DNA of 64,000 nt. Origin: Allofrancisella guangzhouensis (GTDB lineage Bacteria > Pseudomonadota > Gammaproteobacteria > Francisellales > Francisellaceae). Position numbers and translations under genes: made by a program. Under the pieces are notes generated by a model, which worked only from the letters and a program-made list of their open reading frames with translations, did no database searches and had not been told where the DNA came from. The stretch covers positions 372,001 to 436,000 of the forward strand of contig NZ_CP010427.1 in the NCBI RefSeq assembly GCF_000815225.1, in the 5' to 3' direction. Shown here piece by piece: positions 9,174 through 18,732 of this stretch (position 1 is the first letter of the stretch; each line of letters begins with the position of its first letter).

Positions 9174-10262
9174 TTAAAATAACTTAGCAAATGACTCAGA
9201 AAATAAGCCTGGAATAGCATAATTATCTTTATTTCCATATTCACTTGGATAGTAATCGTTGTTTAAGGACCAATACATCAAACCGTCATAATGATTAAAT
9301 TTATTGTCTTTATTAGCTAATACAATCTGAACCTCATTAACAAGGTCATCAATTATAGCTTTTTGGTTATACCAACCTTCAGAATCTCCATAAATAGTAT
9401 TACTATTGCCAGCGGACCTATTGACCACTTCACCTAGTATAATTTTTGTTCCATTTGGGATGCATATAGGGTATTTAGATTTTGTACAATCCTCTGAAAA
9501 CAAATTAGATACAGCCTCAGCCATATACCTATAAAATTTTGGATCTTTCTCTGTAATATCACCTTTAAATTTGATTATGTCTCCTCCACTGTTATATAAT
9601 TGTAAATTAACTAAATCAACATAACCTTTTTTTATAGACTGAGCATACTGATTATTGTGTCCCTGTGATGCAAAATACAAGTTGTATGGATTGGATGGAT
9701 CAACTAAGCTTCCTTCTTCTAAATTTGTTGATGGCTGCGGAGCGATAGAGACTAGGTATCCTGCCTCATGTATTTTTTTTGCTAGAGTTGTAATTATCTC
9801 TTCAGAAAGAGGAGATTTAACATATTCAATATCTATATCAATACCTACTATTTCACTATTTATATTTGCTTGGTTTTTCAATAGTGTATTATACTTTGAC
9901 AATTGACTAATGATATTCGAAGCTGCAACTTGCGGGTCTTGGGATAATAAGTTACTTGTACCTACGGCTCCACCAATACTGATAAAGTTTAAGCAGCCAT
10001 CACTTCGCTCTTTTGATATTATATCTCTCAAACTATTTAGATAATCCATCCTTATATTATCTGTTGAGGTGTCCATAAATCCAAAAATCATTATGTTTGG
10101 CGTCTTCCAACCATTGTCTGTAATCATAGATAATGAACCTGTAGCATTTAGATCTACATAGGCAACTAAATATTTAGCGTCTTTTTGCAATTGTGTAGCA
10201 TAACTGGATCCTAACGAAACTATAATCATTAGGATTAGAAAAAAACATTTATTAACTTTCAT
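9174..10262 (-). CDS. Secreted GH18 chitinase-like protein
   Basis: The 362-residue protein has a signal peptide (basic start, hydrophobic stretch to about residue 22, 'SYA' cleavage) and then a GH18 TIM-barrel: 'FISIGGAVG' near residue 93 corresponds to the conserved SxGG strand, and 'GIDIDIEYV' at 140-148 is the DxDxE catalytic motif with Glu146 as proton donor and Asp142/Asp144 intact, so it should be active. 'LQLYNSGG' and 'GLMYWSLNND' match later barrel strands. Likely role: hydrolysis of chitin or another GlcNAc polymer outside the cell. A GH19 gene follows upstream on the same strand, suggesting a chitin-degrading pair. Exact substrate is inferred. Confidence 0.87.
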   Translation of the reverse strand: MKVNKCFFLILMIIVSLGSSYATQLQKDAKYLVAYVDLNATGSLSMITDNGWKTPNIMIFGFMDTSTDNIRMDYLNSLRDIISKERSDGCLNFISIGGAVGTSNLLSQDPQVAASNIISQLSKYNTLLKNQANINSEIVGIDIDIEYVKSPLSEEIITTLAKKIHEAGYLVSIAPQPSTNLEEGSLVDPSNPYNLYFASQGHNNQYAQSIKKGYVDLVNLQLYNSGGDIIKFKGDITEKDPKFYRYMAEAVSNLFSEDCTKSKYPICIPNGTKIILGEVVNRSAGNSNTIYGDSEGWYNQKAIIDDLVNEVQIVLANKDNKFNHYDGLMYWSLNNDYYPSEYGNKDNYAIPGLFSESFAKLF

Positions 10263-10446
10263 AACTATACTCTCCCAAATGGTTAGATAGCAATTTTATC
10301 GAATTAATTACTACTATGTGCTCTTTTCAACTCTAAATTTTTATAATAAATCCTTATATTCCAAACTCAAAAGCAATAGATCTAAGTTAAGCCAAGAACG
10401 AAGTTTCCATGTAATCTATACAAGAATGGGATTATATGAAGAAACA

Positions 10447-12003
10447 TCATTCTCCTATGGTACGGTATCCTATACAATCTAAATGTTCAACATAACCATT
10501 TCCGTATACAATAGTTATGTGGGATATTTTATCTAAATTAGAATAAATACCAAGTTTATCTTTACCATCTTGCATTTCTAGTAAAGGAGAAGTTGTATAT
10601 TTTGTAAACCATTCACTAACATCAGAAGCGCCTTCTGAATTATTAATCATATTATGGATTAAATCTACTTTTGTAAACACATTCTCCGAGCCACTTTTAT
10701 AACTAATTACTACATTTTTAATATCAGCTCCAAACCGTACTAAATATTCAATATAAAAGTTAATCCTATTCATAGCTTGGTAGGTCATATCTGCCCTACA
10801 TTCAACACCGCCATTAATAAGGTTTATGGAAAGGCCAAATCCAGGCTTACCGTATTTATCCGAAAGAGTAATCCATTGCTTACTTCTGAATGTTTGTATG
10901 CTATTTTCTTCGCCGAAAGCTTCTATCATAGAAGGTTTATCAAAATCAACAGAAGGATAATAAGGTCCACAATTAGCATTTACAATAGGATTATTATTTT
11001 TATCTCTTGTTTCTAATGTTTGGCAATTATCATGATATCTAAGTAATAAGTATGCCAAAGACGTTGTAAGACCATATTCTCCTGGAGAATATTGTTTATC
11101 GCCCTCTACTAATAATCCTGGGTTTTCTAATAATCTGAAATCACCATATAGCGCTTGTGAATAGTATTCGTAGTTTTCCCAGTAGGTTAATTGCTTTCCG
11201 CCTCTTCCATAATAATTCTCATTTGTATACTTCTGCCATTGAGGAAAATTGCCTCCGCTTGGCTGGCTAGTAACTTTATATTGTTCACAATCATCTCCAT
11301 TGCCACAATTTCCTTCTTGGACTGCAGAAAATGCATATGCAGCACTAATGTTTGATTGATAGCCATCAGAACCTCCAGTCTCTGTTGTCATATGCGCAAA
11401 AAAAGCAGCTATTTGCCTTAAGTTATCTAGATCATTACCGGTTACTGCAAAATTGTTCACTCTATCTTTCTCTTTGAGAGCTGACTCAACAGTAGTATAC
11501 TGAGTTGGACCGCTTTCTATACTTTTTGCTTTTTGATAGTTTCTTTCGGTAATATTTTTTAGGTTATCAAGGGACTTTAACAAATTCTCAAGAGAATAAT
11601 ACTCATCGCATCCTTTATATATACCTTGTCCTTTTCCATTAGCTACACACCCATTTTTATTTACCGCTTGGGCTATAAAATTTCCCCATGCTTTCTCAGG
11701 ATCTTTTCCCCTTATTTTCATAAAAGTTTCTTCACTGGGAAAAAATAGAGTATTATAATATAACTCAGCTAGTTCAATTTTAGCTTTGCCTGGCACGTCA
11801 GTTACCTTGTGTAATAAAGGATCAGTAGTTGCAGCTTGAGCTAAAATGTTTACTATCCCATTATCATTTTGCTTTACATTAATAGCATTAGTATACTTTG
11901 GTTTATTAATTTCTTGGATTTTGTCTACACTGTTATTAGCGAGAGAAAAAGAAAAATTTAAACATAAAAAAATAACAGACAAACGCGATATTTGCTCTTT
12001 CAT
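10447..12003 (-). CDS. Secreted GH19 chitinase-like protein
   Basis: A 518-residue protein with a signal peptide (hydrophobic to about residue 21, 'SLA' cleavage). Residues about 190-420 match the GH19 lysozyme-like fold: 'FFAHMTTETGGSDGY' places the general acid at Glu208, 'YYGRGGKQLTYWENY' (264-278) matches the GH19 'YYGRGP.QLT...NY' motif, 'LLENPGLLV' follows at the usual distance and 'LSINLINGGVECR' matches 'NIINGG.ECG'. The first about 180 residues and the C-terminal about 90 are not recognised. GH19 acts by inversion and is unrelated in fold to the neighbouring GH18 enzyme, so the two probably complement each other on chitin. A lysozyme-like target is an alternative. Confidence 0.85.
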   Translation of the reverse strand: MKEQISRLSVIFLCLNFSFSLANNSVDKIQEINKPKYTNAINVKQNDNGIVNILAQAATTDPLLHKVTDVPGKAKIELAELYYNTLFFPSEETFMKIRGKDPEKAWGNFIAQAVNKNGCVANGKGQGIYKGCDEYYSLENLLKSLDNLKNITERNYQKAKSIESGPTQYTTVESALKEKDRVNNFAVTGNDLDNLRQIAAFFAHMTTETGGSDGYQSNISAAYAFSAVQEGNCGNGDDCEQYKVTSQPSGGNFPQWQKYTNENYYGRGGKQLTYWENYEYYSQALYGDFRLLENPGLLVEGDKQYSPGEYGLTTSLAYLLLRYHDNCQTLETRDKNNNPIVNANCGPYYPSVDFDKPSMIEAFGEENSIQTFRSKQWITLSDKYGKPGFGLSINLINGGVECRADMTYQAMNRINFYIEYLVRFGADIKNVVISYKSGSENVFTKVDLIHNMINNSEGASDVSEWFTKYTTSPLLEMQDGKDKLGIYSNLDKISHITIVYGNGYVEHLDCIGYRTIGE

Positions 12004-12165
12004 GTATCAAAAATATCCTATTAAGTATTTAATATTTCTTAGATTATATCAAAATATAATCTAAGAATAGAGATAAATACTCTCGGGCTTGATAGAATAA
12101 TTTGAGAGATCCGTACATAATGGTTATTATAATCTTTTCCTACTAAGCAAACCCCGTTTATTTGA

Positions 12166-13587
12166 TTAGCTATTAATAAGTACATGCACTACAATACTGG
12201 CAAAATAGCCTATGGCGATAACCCAAGTCCATTTAAGATGACCGATAAAAGTATACTTGCCTTTTGATTTACCCATAACAGCTACACCAGCAGCTGAGCC
12301 TATTGATAGTAAACTACCTCCAACTCCAGCTGTAAGAGTAACTAGTAACCATTGAGTATGTTCCATAGTTGGATGCATGCTTAATACAGCGAACATAACA
12401 GGTATATTATCAACGATAGCTGAGAAAATGCCAATTATAGTATTTGCCTGGGTATGCGCTGAAAATAGGCTTGGAGCAATCGACAGCATGTCTGTGTATA
12501 TATACTGAGAGGCAACTTCCAAATACCCAAGTGCTGCTAAGCCTTGTACAGAAATTAATATTCCATAGAAAAAAAGTAAAGTATCCCATTCAGCTTCTTT
12601 TATTTTATCGAAAATATCAAAAGCATGAGGAGGCATTTTATGACCTTGCCTACTTTCTCTATTTATTTTCCAGCCATAGAAGTAGTTATATATCATTACA
12701 TACCCAAGTCCAGTCATCATACCAAGAGATGGAGGGAGGTGTAAAATATGTTCAAATGCCACAGCTGTTATAATCGTCAAGATAAATAATACTATGACAG
12801 GTATAGCTCCTCTTTTTAGTTGTACTTTTTCCTCTATGATAGATCTAGCCAGCATTTTTGGTAAAAAGAAACTCATTATAATTGCAGGTATTAAAAAATT
12901 GACTAACGAAGGAATAAAGATAGCAAAAAACTCCCTGAAACTAACAACTCCAGTTTGCCATACCATGAGTGTAGTTATATCTCCAAAGGGTGAGAACGCG
13001 CCACCAGCATTAGCTGCAACTACAATGTTAACACACGCCATAGTTATAAACTTTTTATTATCCTTACCTATGGAGATAGCTACAGTGCTCATTACTAAAG
13101 CGGTAGTTAAATTATCAGCTATAGCAGATAAAAAGAATGAAATTATACCTGTAAGCCAAAATATTGCTAGATATCCAAAGCCTGACCTTAGAAGGGTGCT
13201 TTTGAGCTTTGCAAATATATTTCTATCTTCCATTAGATTTATATAAGCCATAGCAACTAACAAGAATAAAAGTAATTCACCATATTCAGTCATTATATGG
13301 TCAAAATTACTCTGAACGATTTTGTTAGCTCCAAAAGATTCACCCACGATAGCAACAATTATCCAGATAACACCAGCGGCTAGTATAACGGGCTTGGATT
13401 TATTAAGCTTTGTGTAGTCTTCTGTCATTACGAGTAGGTAGGCTAGGACAAAGATAGCAATAGCAACTATAGCCAGTGGTTGGTTTATAGCGTTTACACT
13501 AATGACTTTTAAAGATGACTCATTATTAGCAAAGCTAAGAAAAGGCAGAAGGATTACTGTTGTTATTAAACTAAATCTTTTTAACAT
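12166..13587 (-). CDS. nhaD: Na+/H+ antiporter NhaD
   Basis: Inner-membrane sodium/proton exchanger of the IT superfamily. The 473-residue protein begins with a signal-like hydrophobic segment, then about a dozen membrane helices. 'NAGGAFSPFGDITTLMVWQ' and 'DNLTTALVMSTVAIS' are the paired re-entrant/unwound segments with the Asp and Thr residues of NhaD, mirrored in the second half by 'AIVDNIPVMFAVLSM' and 'GSLLSIGSAAGVAVMG'. It is a single gene with no evident operon partner; the GH19 gene lies 160 bases beyond its stop. Likely function: sodium and pH homeostasis. Confidence 0.93.
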   Translation of the reverse strand: MLKRFSLITTVILLPFLSFANNESSLKVISVNAINQPLAIVAIAIFVLAYLLVMTEDYTKLNKSKPVILAAGVIWIIVAIVGESFGANKIVQSNFDHIMTEYGELLLFLLVAMAYINLMEDRNIFAKLKSTLLRSGFGYLAIFWLTGIISFFLSAIADNLTTALVMSTVAISIGKDNKKFITMACVNIVVAANAGGAFSPFGDITTLMVWQTGVVSFREFFAIFIPSLVNFLIPAIIMSFFLPKMLARSIIEEKVQLKRGAIPVIVLFILTIITAVAFEHILHLPPSLGMMTGLGYVMIYNYFYGWKINRESRQGHKMPPHAFDIFDKIKEAEWDTLLFFYGILISVQGLAALGYLEVASQYIYTDMLSIAPSLFSAHTQANTIIGIFSAIVDNIPVMFAVLSMHPTMEHTQWLLVTLTAGVGGSLLSIGSAAGVAVMGKSKGKYTFIGHLKWTWVIAIGYFASIVVHVLINS

Positions 13588-13722
13588 TTTAAATTAATAT
13601 TTACTGAGTTTGAAGGTTATTATACCATTAATAAAAAGTGATTAGCTAGCTTAAGTGTCTTCTAAACTATAGTTATTCTGGTATAATGCGTTACTTGATA
13701 AATAAAAAATAGGAGCTCTGCT

Positions 13723-14916
13723 ATGTGGAATTATTCTCCTCTTAAAACGATTCTTATTTTGGGGCCTATGGTTTTTGCTTTTGCATTGGCTATGGATGTT
13801 TATATGCCTGTTCTACCTGCTATGAAAGAGTCTTTACAGACAACTCAATCGATGGTGCAAATAACATTATCATTATTTTTGGTAGTAACTGGAGTAGGGC
13901 AGCTTTTTCTTGGACCGTTATCAGATCAGTTTGGTAGGTTTAGAATTATATTGCTATCATCACTGTTATTTTTGTTGGGCTCAGCTTTGTGTGCATTATC
14001 AGATACTATAAGTCTACTAATCCTCTCTAGGGTTGTCCAAGCTTTGGGCTGCTGTGGTTTGTCTGTTGTTGCTTTTGCTATTGTAAGAGATGCTTTTTCA
14101 GGTAAAACTAGTTCAATGATATACAGCTTTATTAACGCGATAATATCGATTTCGCCTATTATAGGACCTCTTATTGGAGTAGAATTAGCTATACACTTTG
14201 AGTGGCAAGCAGCATTTGTTTTACTGACATTTTTAGCATTTTTAACTTTTTTAATAATAGCTTTTTTTGTTAAAGAGAGTTTGCCAATAGAAAGACGCAA
14301 AAAAATGTCTTTGAATGTTTTTGCAAGGTATTTTCAGGTTTCAAAATCATTGCAGTTTTGGGCTTATTCTTTGACAGCTGTGTCAGGTATGTCAGCTTTT
14401 TTTGTGCTATTTTCGATGACACCGTATATCATTACTTATTTAGGGTATCCTTTATCTAAAATATATGTGATGTTTGGTTTAGCTGGTGTTGCCTATCTTG
14501 TAGGCTCTTTATTTGCTGGAGTTGTTGTAAATAGAATAGGTGTTTATAAAACAGCTATTTTAGGCGTTAGTTGTGTGTTTATGGCTGGCGTTTTATCTTT
14601 GACTATATACCTTATCTATGGTTTATCTTTGTGGGGGTTTTTTGTTCCTTGTTTCTTTGCAACGTTTGGTTCAGCATTCACTTCAGGAACTGGGGCTAGT
14701 GGTAGTTTAGAGCCATTTTATGAATTTGTAGGAGTAGCAGCTGCGTTGTTTGGCACTATGGAGTTTGCTATTAGTGGATTGATAGGAAGTGTAGCGATGT
14801 TATTTCCAGCAACAAGTTCCTTTCCGATTGCTATAACTATGATTATTACTTCTATTATCACAATAGTGTTATTGATTCTCATAAATAAAAAAACCAAACT
14901 AATATCTAAGAATTAA
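13723..14916 (+). CDS. Bcr/CflA-family MFS efflux transporter
   Basis: A 397-residue 12-helix major facilitator. 'AMDVYMPVLPAM' in helix 1 and 'GQLFLGPLSDQFGR' after helix 2 (the MFS loop 2-3 motif) are characteristic of the Bcr/CflA drug-resistance family, as are 'LGCCGLSVVAFAIVRD' in helix 4 (motif of RVVQ-containing drug:H+ antiporters) and 'AIISISPIIGPLIG' in helix 5 (antiporter motif C-like). Function: proton-driven export of small hydrophobic compounds; substrate unknown. A TATAAT box at 13682-13687 and SD AGGAG near 13711 precede the ATG. Confidence 0.88.
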   Translation: MWNYSPLKTILILGPMVFAFALAMDVYMPVLPAMKESLQTTQSMVQITLSLFLVVTGVGQLFLGPLSDQFGRFRIILLSSLLFLLGSALCALSDTISLLILSRVVQALGCCGLSVVAFAIVRDAFSGKTSSMIYSFINAIISISPIIGPLIGVELAIHFEWQAAFVLLTFLAFLTFLIIAFFVKESLPIERRKKMSLNVFARYFQVSKSLQFWAYSLTAVSGMSAFFVLFSMTPYIITYLGYPLSKIYVMFGLAGVAYLVGSLFAGVVVNRIGVYKTAILGVSCVFMAGVLSLTIYLIYGLSLWGFFVPCFFATFGSAFTSGTGASGSLEPFYEFVGVAAALFGTMEFAISGLIGSVAMLFPATSSFPIAITMIITSIITIVLLILINKKTKLISKN

Positions 14917-14960
14917 TTCATGTTTTTAGTAATAAAATTAGATTTTAAAAGACTTATGTT

Positions 14961-15311
14961 ATGAAAAGAATTAAGAGTTTATTGATATGCTTATTATTAT
15001 TTGTTTACGCGTGTTCAGAATGTTATAGCCATGGTTTAGAGATAGAAAAAGATGCTCAAAACACTTTCGTGGATAATAAAAAAGAGAAAATAATTGTAAC
15101 ATTTTACTCATTGTCGGATAAAAGTCTTAGTTTTATTAAGTTAATTTACCAGGGTGAAGAGTATACTTTACCTCAAGTGGTTTCAGCAGATGGTGCTAGA
15201 TTTGCTGATGGTAGAGATATATGTATTTGGTTTAAAGGGAGCAATCTGTATTTAGATAAAAATACACAGCCTTCCCAACGAAGAGAGTTTTACTTAGAAA
15301 CGAGTGGGTGA
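14961..15311 (+). CDS. Small secreted or lipoprotein-like hypothetical protein
   Basis: A 116-residue protein I do not recognise. Residues 1-24 are a signal sequence; 'VYACSE' near residues 15-20 could be a lipobox, leaving a lipoprotein, or the cleavage may come after 'YSHG'. The mature part is about 90 residues with short beta-like strands ('KIIVTFYSLSDKSLSFIKLIY'-type alternation) and three or so prolines, with no recognisable catalytic motif. It sits 44 bases after the MFS gene on the same strand and could share its transcript. Confidence 0.6.
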   Translation: MKRIKSLLICLLLFVYACSECYSHGLEIEKDAQNTFVDNKKEKIIVTFYSLSDKSLSFIKLIYQGEEYTLPQVVSADGARFADGRDICIWFKGSNLYLDKNTQPSQRREFYLETSG

Positions 15312-15562
15312 ATAAGATTGTATTAGGTATCTAAACTTCTTTGATTTTGGTATGGCTATAAAAAGGGAATAGTTAAGGTAGTTTAGAGGTCTAATACGGT
15401 AATTGTATACTTAATAAGGTTATAATCCCAGCTTACAACAGCTCCTTAAAAGTATAAGCAACACGTTAATGGTCTTTAGTTATTTTATAAAATATAGCTA
15501 ATAGCAGGACTATTCTTTATGTTATAATTTTGTAATGGCAAATCATAAAATCCCTAAATTTA
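15312..15562. other. Intergenic gap without recognised gene
   Basis: About 250 bases between two hypothetical genes. A TATAAT hexamer at 15523-15528, 35 bases ahead of the next ATG, may be a -10 box, but no good -35 is visible. A 17-codon frame starting at 15535 ends inside the next gene and looks meaningless. Nothing else stands out. Confidence 0.4.
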
Positions 15563-16330
15563 ATGCAAACAGAACTAATTTATATTAAAAATAATGGAGA
15601 TGATTTTACACTAATTGGCGAACTTCCTGGCTCTAAAGATGTTTTTTATAGTTATACATTATCTGTAAATGAAATAGGTAAGTTAGAAATTGTAAAATCT
15701 GAAAAATATATTTTCTTTTTAGATTTATCTGATCTAGATATGGATACAATTCATAAATTTGTTTTTAAATTTAAAAATATGTGTTTAGCAAATATAAACT
15801 TTTGTATTATCTATGAAGTTGGTGTTGGTGAATTAGGTGAGATAAAAGAAAAATACGATCTTATAGATAAACTTCAAAACTTAATTCCTGAATTAGATAT
15901 TTATATGACTCTAAGGTTTTCATTTAAGAAAACTTCTTCTTATGTATCACCAGAGCTATTATGTTTATGGAATAAAGCTTTTAAATTTGTAAAAGATGGC
16001 AACCTAGAAATAAATAGTCCGTCTAATTCTCTTAAGTCAAATGATAGGGAAAATAGATTTAATAAGCCATTAGATATTTCTAGTGTAGAGTCTATTGGTA
16101 GCTTTGAAGTTTCGAACTTTGAAGTTTCGGTATCAGAAGTTTATTCCTTGTCAAATTATCCTTTTTTCTCTTCATCTGAGTTTAGTAGTAAAAAAACATC
16201 ATTTAAGCCAGATAAAAGTTCTTTAATTAAATCTATTAATTGGAATCTTTCGAAATATGTACATGCTTCGCCAGCTGCTCGCGCTTATGTGAAATATATG
16301 ACAAAAATGTATGAAAGGAACCTCAGATAA
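15563..16330 (+). CDS. Hypothetical protein, 255 residues
   Basis: I do not recognise this family. The protein lacks a signal peptide or membrane segment. Residues 1-140 look globular and mixed alpha/beta (regular hydrophobic pattern, 'KYIFFLDLSDLDMD', 'NINFCIIYEVGVGELGEIKEKY'). Residues about 150-225 are low-complexity, rich in Ser/Phe/Lys, including the near-repeat 'SFEVSNFEVSVSEVYS', and are probably disordered. The last 30 residues are basic ('SPAARAYVKYMTKMYERNLR'). No SD is obvious. Coding is supported by length and codon pattern; function is unknown. Confidence 0.6.
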   Translation: MQTELIYIKNNGDDFTLIGELPGSKDVFYSYTLSVNEIGKLEIVKSEKYIFFLDLSDLDMDTIHKFVFKFKNMCLANINFCIIYEVGVGELGEIKEKYDLIDKLQNLIPELDIYMTLRFSFKKTSSYVSPELLCLWNKAFKFVKDGNLEINSPSNSLKSNDRENRFNKPLDISSVESIGSFEVSNFEVSVSEVYSLSNYPFFSSSEFSSKKTSFKPDKSSLIKSINWNLSKYVHASPAARAYVKYMTKMYERNLR

Positions 16331-16565
16331 TAAATTCAATGGAATGTACAGCTAACTGTAGTTTTTGTAGCCATAGTCGGTTTAGAAATTTATTATGAAA
16401 GCAAGACGGATTATAATCTAAGAATTATAATGCAGCGGGATATAGGTTCTAAGGATAGGCTTTAGCTAAGGTGTTTGTTTTGTTATAGAGATAAATTTTA
16501 ACCTGATGGTTTAATAAAGTTGTAGAGAGATTTAAAAAATTAGTGATTGAACATTTAAGGAACTG
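16331..16565. other. Intergenic gap with a radical-SAM-like scrap
   Basis: 235 bases between a plus-strand hypothetical gene and the convergent U32 gene. A 19-codon frame at 16339-16398 reads with a C-x3-C-x2-C pattern (ECTANCSFCSHSRF), which resembles the iron-sulfur loop of radical SAM enzymes but is cut at once by a stop. It may be chance or the remnant of a lost gene. No terminator with a clear T-run was seen. Confidence 0.35.
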
Positions 16566-17885
16566 TTATAAATTTTTAATCATTAGAGCAAATTTCATAT
16601 CTTCAGGTGAGATATTATCAAATCTTATTTTAGCCTGATAACCACTACCTTTTGCCTCATCAAGGTGATGTCCATCTTTATCTAACATGTTATCAACTAT
16701 AATCTGACGGTTTCCTGAAGGTAGCATAAGTTCTATGCTATCACCGATTTTTATTTTATTGCGTACATTAACATCAGCGTAGCCAGTATACTCATCAAAA
16801 TGTGTGATTTCACCAACGAATTGCTGAGTAGAACTGCGAGAGTCAGAGTTGTCATATTTTTGGTATTCATCGTGCACATGGCGGCGATAGAAACCTTCTG
16901 TATATCCCCGATGTGCTAAACCTTCTAGTTTGTCCATTAAAGTCATATCAAAGGGTTTTTCAGCTAAAGTGTCTTTGATAGCTTGGTTATATAATTGAGC
17001 AGTTCTAGCAGCATAAAAGAAAGATTTAGTTCGTCCTTCTATTTTAAAACAATCAACCCCAATTTTTGTTAGGTATTCTACATGCTGGATAGCTCGTAGA
17101 TCTTTTGAGTTCATTATGTATGTACCATGTTCATCCTCAAACATTGGGTTATACTGCCCTGGTTCTTTATCATTTTCTATTAGTACAATTTTTTCTGATG
17201 GTTTACCAATTCCTAGAGTTGGTTTGACTGTTGTAGGTACAATATCTCCCCATTCATTTTGCTTAGCTTCAGTAACCTTATAATTGTTTCTGCAAGCATT
17301 ATTACAAACTCCTTGGTTAGGGTCTCTATGGTTATAGTAGCCTGATAATAGACATCTGCCAGAGTATGCCATACAAAGAGATCCATGCACAAAAGTTTCT
17401 ATTTCCATATCAGGGCAGTTTTCTTTGATTTCAGCTATTTCTTTTAGTGATAATTCTCTGGAAAGCACAACTCTCTTGATGCCAAATTTCTGCCAGAATC
17501 TCACAGTTTCATAATTTACAGCATTTGCTTGCACTGATAAGTGTATTTCTTGGTCAGGAAAATGCTCCCTAATTAACATTATCATCCCAGGATCAGACAT
17601 TATCATAGCATCAGGTTTGAGCGCTATTACAGGAGTTATATCTTTTATATAGGTTCTGATTTTTGCATTATGAGGGGCTATGTTATTTGCTAACATAATT
17701 TTCTTGCCTAAAGCATGAGCTTCATTTATAGCTGTTTGAAGAACTTCTAATTTTGAAAATTCATTATTGCGGGCTCTTAGGCTATACCTAGGCTGTCCAA
17801 CATAAACAGCATCTGCGCCGTACGCAAAAGCATAACGCATAGCCTTAAGTGTTCCAGCAGGAGAAAGTAGTTCTGGTCTTTTCAT
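16566..17885 (-). CDS. trhP: U32 peptidase-family tRNA hydroxylation protein (TrhP/YegQ type)
   Basis: In E. coli the YegQ/TrhP protein is needed for 5-hydroxyuridine at tRNA position 34. The 439-residue product starts 'KRPELLSPAGTLKAMRYAFAYGADAVYVG', the U32 N-terminus, and has 'ETFVHGSLCMAYSGRCLLS' plus 'NQGVCNNACRNNY', the conserved Cys-containing PS01276 region, then 'KIEGRTKSFFYAARTAQLYNQAI'. The C-terminal 80 residues form the small beta domain typical of YegQ (about 450 residues). Older annotations call these collagenase-like proteases. It stands alone on the minus strand. Confidence 0.88.
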   Translation of the reverse strand: MKRPELLSPAGTLKAMRYAFAYGADAVYVGQPRYSLRARNNEFSKLEVLQTAINEAHALGKKIMLANNIAPHNAKIRTYIKDITPVIALKPDAMIMSDPGMIMLIREHFPDQEIHLSVQANAVNYETVRFWQKFGIKRVVLSRELSLKEIAEIKENCPDMEIETFVHGSLCMAYSGRCLLSGYYNHRDPNQGVCNNACRNNYKVTEAKQNEWGDIVPTTVKPTLGIGKPSEKIVLIENDKEPGQYNPMFEDEHGTYIMNSKDLRAIQHVEYLTKIGVDCFKIEGRTKSFFYAARTAQLYNQAIKDTLAEKPFDMTLMDKLEGLAHRGYTEGFYRRHVHDEYQKYDNSDSRSSTQQFVGEITHFDEYTGYADVNVRNKIKIGDSIELMLPSGNRQIIVDNMLDKDGHHLDEAKGSGYQAKIRFDNISPEDMKFALMIKNL

Positions 17886-18103
17886 GTGATACCTTATTCT
17901 TTAGAAATAGCCTTTAAAGAAGGTCTAATTAGCCTTCTAGGCTTTTAGTTTATTGTTTATTTTTCTGGTGTGAATTTTAACTTCTTTTTGACTATTTTCC
18001 AATTCTAAAATCTTAGTATAGTTTTCTTTGGTAAGCTATTATGCTATTATCTCAAGAATAAGTTAGTTAAAAATTTATTTCTTAAACTGTAGGGCCTTTT
18101 ATA

Positions 18104-18724
18104 ATGAATTTTGAATTTGCTAGAGAAAATATGATTAAACAGCAAGTTTTGCCTGAGGGGATTCCCGTTGGAGCGCTTGTTGATGCTATGGCAAGTACTC
18201 CACGTGAGAAGTTTTTACCACAAGAGTACCAAAGTTTAGCATATTGTGATACAAGATTTATAATTAATGGTAGAGAAGTAAGAAGCCCAATGCTAATAGC
18301 AAAGTTAGTAAATGCTCTTAATGTTAAGTACGATGATAATGTTTTGCAGCTTGAGTTAGATTGTGGTTATACAACGGCACTTTTAGCAAAGATTAGTAAC
18401 CATGTAGATGTTTTAGGCTATGACGAAAATATAATGGGTTCAGTTAAAAGAGCACTTGTAAGCCAAAATATTCAAAATATTGATTTTAGTATGGTAGAAC
18501 ATATTCAATCTATTATTGATAGCCAAAAAAAGTATGACTGTATATATATCTTAAACCCAGTAAAAGCAGATCAAATCGATGAATCCTTATTGGGCTTGTT
18601 AGAAATATCAGGAAGATTAGTATTTGTAGTTCGAAATGATGTCTGTGATAAAGCTTACCTGACAACTAGAGTTGATGATGAATCATATGAGAAAAATTTT
18701 CTTTTTGATATATATAACAAATAA
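18104..18724 (+). CDS. Protein-L-isoaspartate O-methyltransferase-like protein
   Basis: A 206-residue protein with the PCMT layout: N-terminal 'ARENMIKQQVLPEGI' and 'STPREKFLPQEYQSLAYCDTRF' match the family (M..QQ, 'V.R..F.P......AY.D'), with the SAM fold following. However, motif I, normally 'VLEIGTGSGY', reads 'VLQLELDCGYTT', lacking the glycine-rich loop, so SAM binding may be weakened or lost. Its gene is nine bases upstream of tolC and probably in the same transcript. It may be a divergent methyltransferase or a decayed one; the name describes similarity, not activity. Confidence 0.75.
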   Translation: MNFEFARENMIKQQVLPEGIPVGALVDAMASTPREKFLPQEYQSLAYCDTRFIINGREVRSPMLIAKLVNALNVKYDDNVLQLELDCGYTTALLAKISNHVDVLGYDENIMGSVKRALVSQNIQNIDFSMVEHIQSIIDSQKKYDCIYILNPVKADQIDESLLGLLEISGRLVFVVRNDVCDKAYLTTRVDDESYEKNFLFDIYNK

Positions 18725-18732
18725 GAGTTAAT

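Noticed and set aside
12444-13246. Two plus-strand frames antisense to nhaD
   Set aside because: Overlap an intact transporter gene and show no motif or SD.
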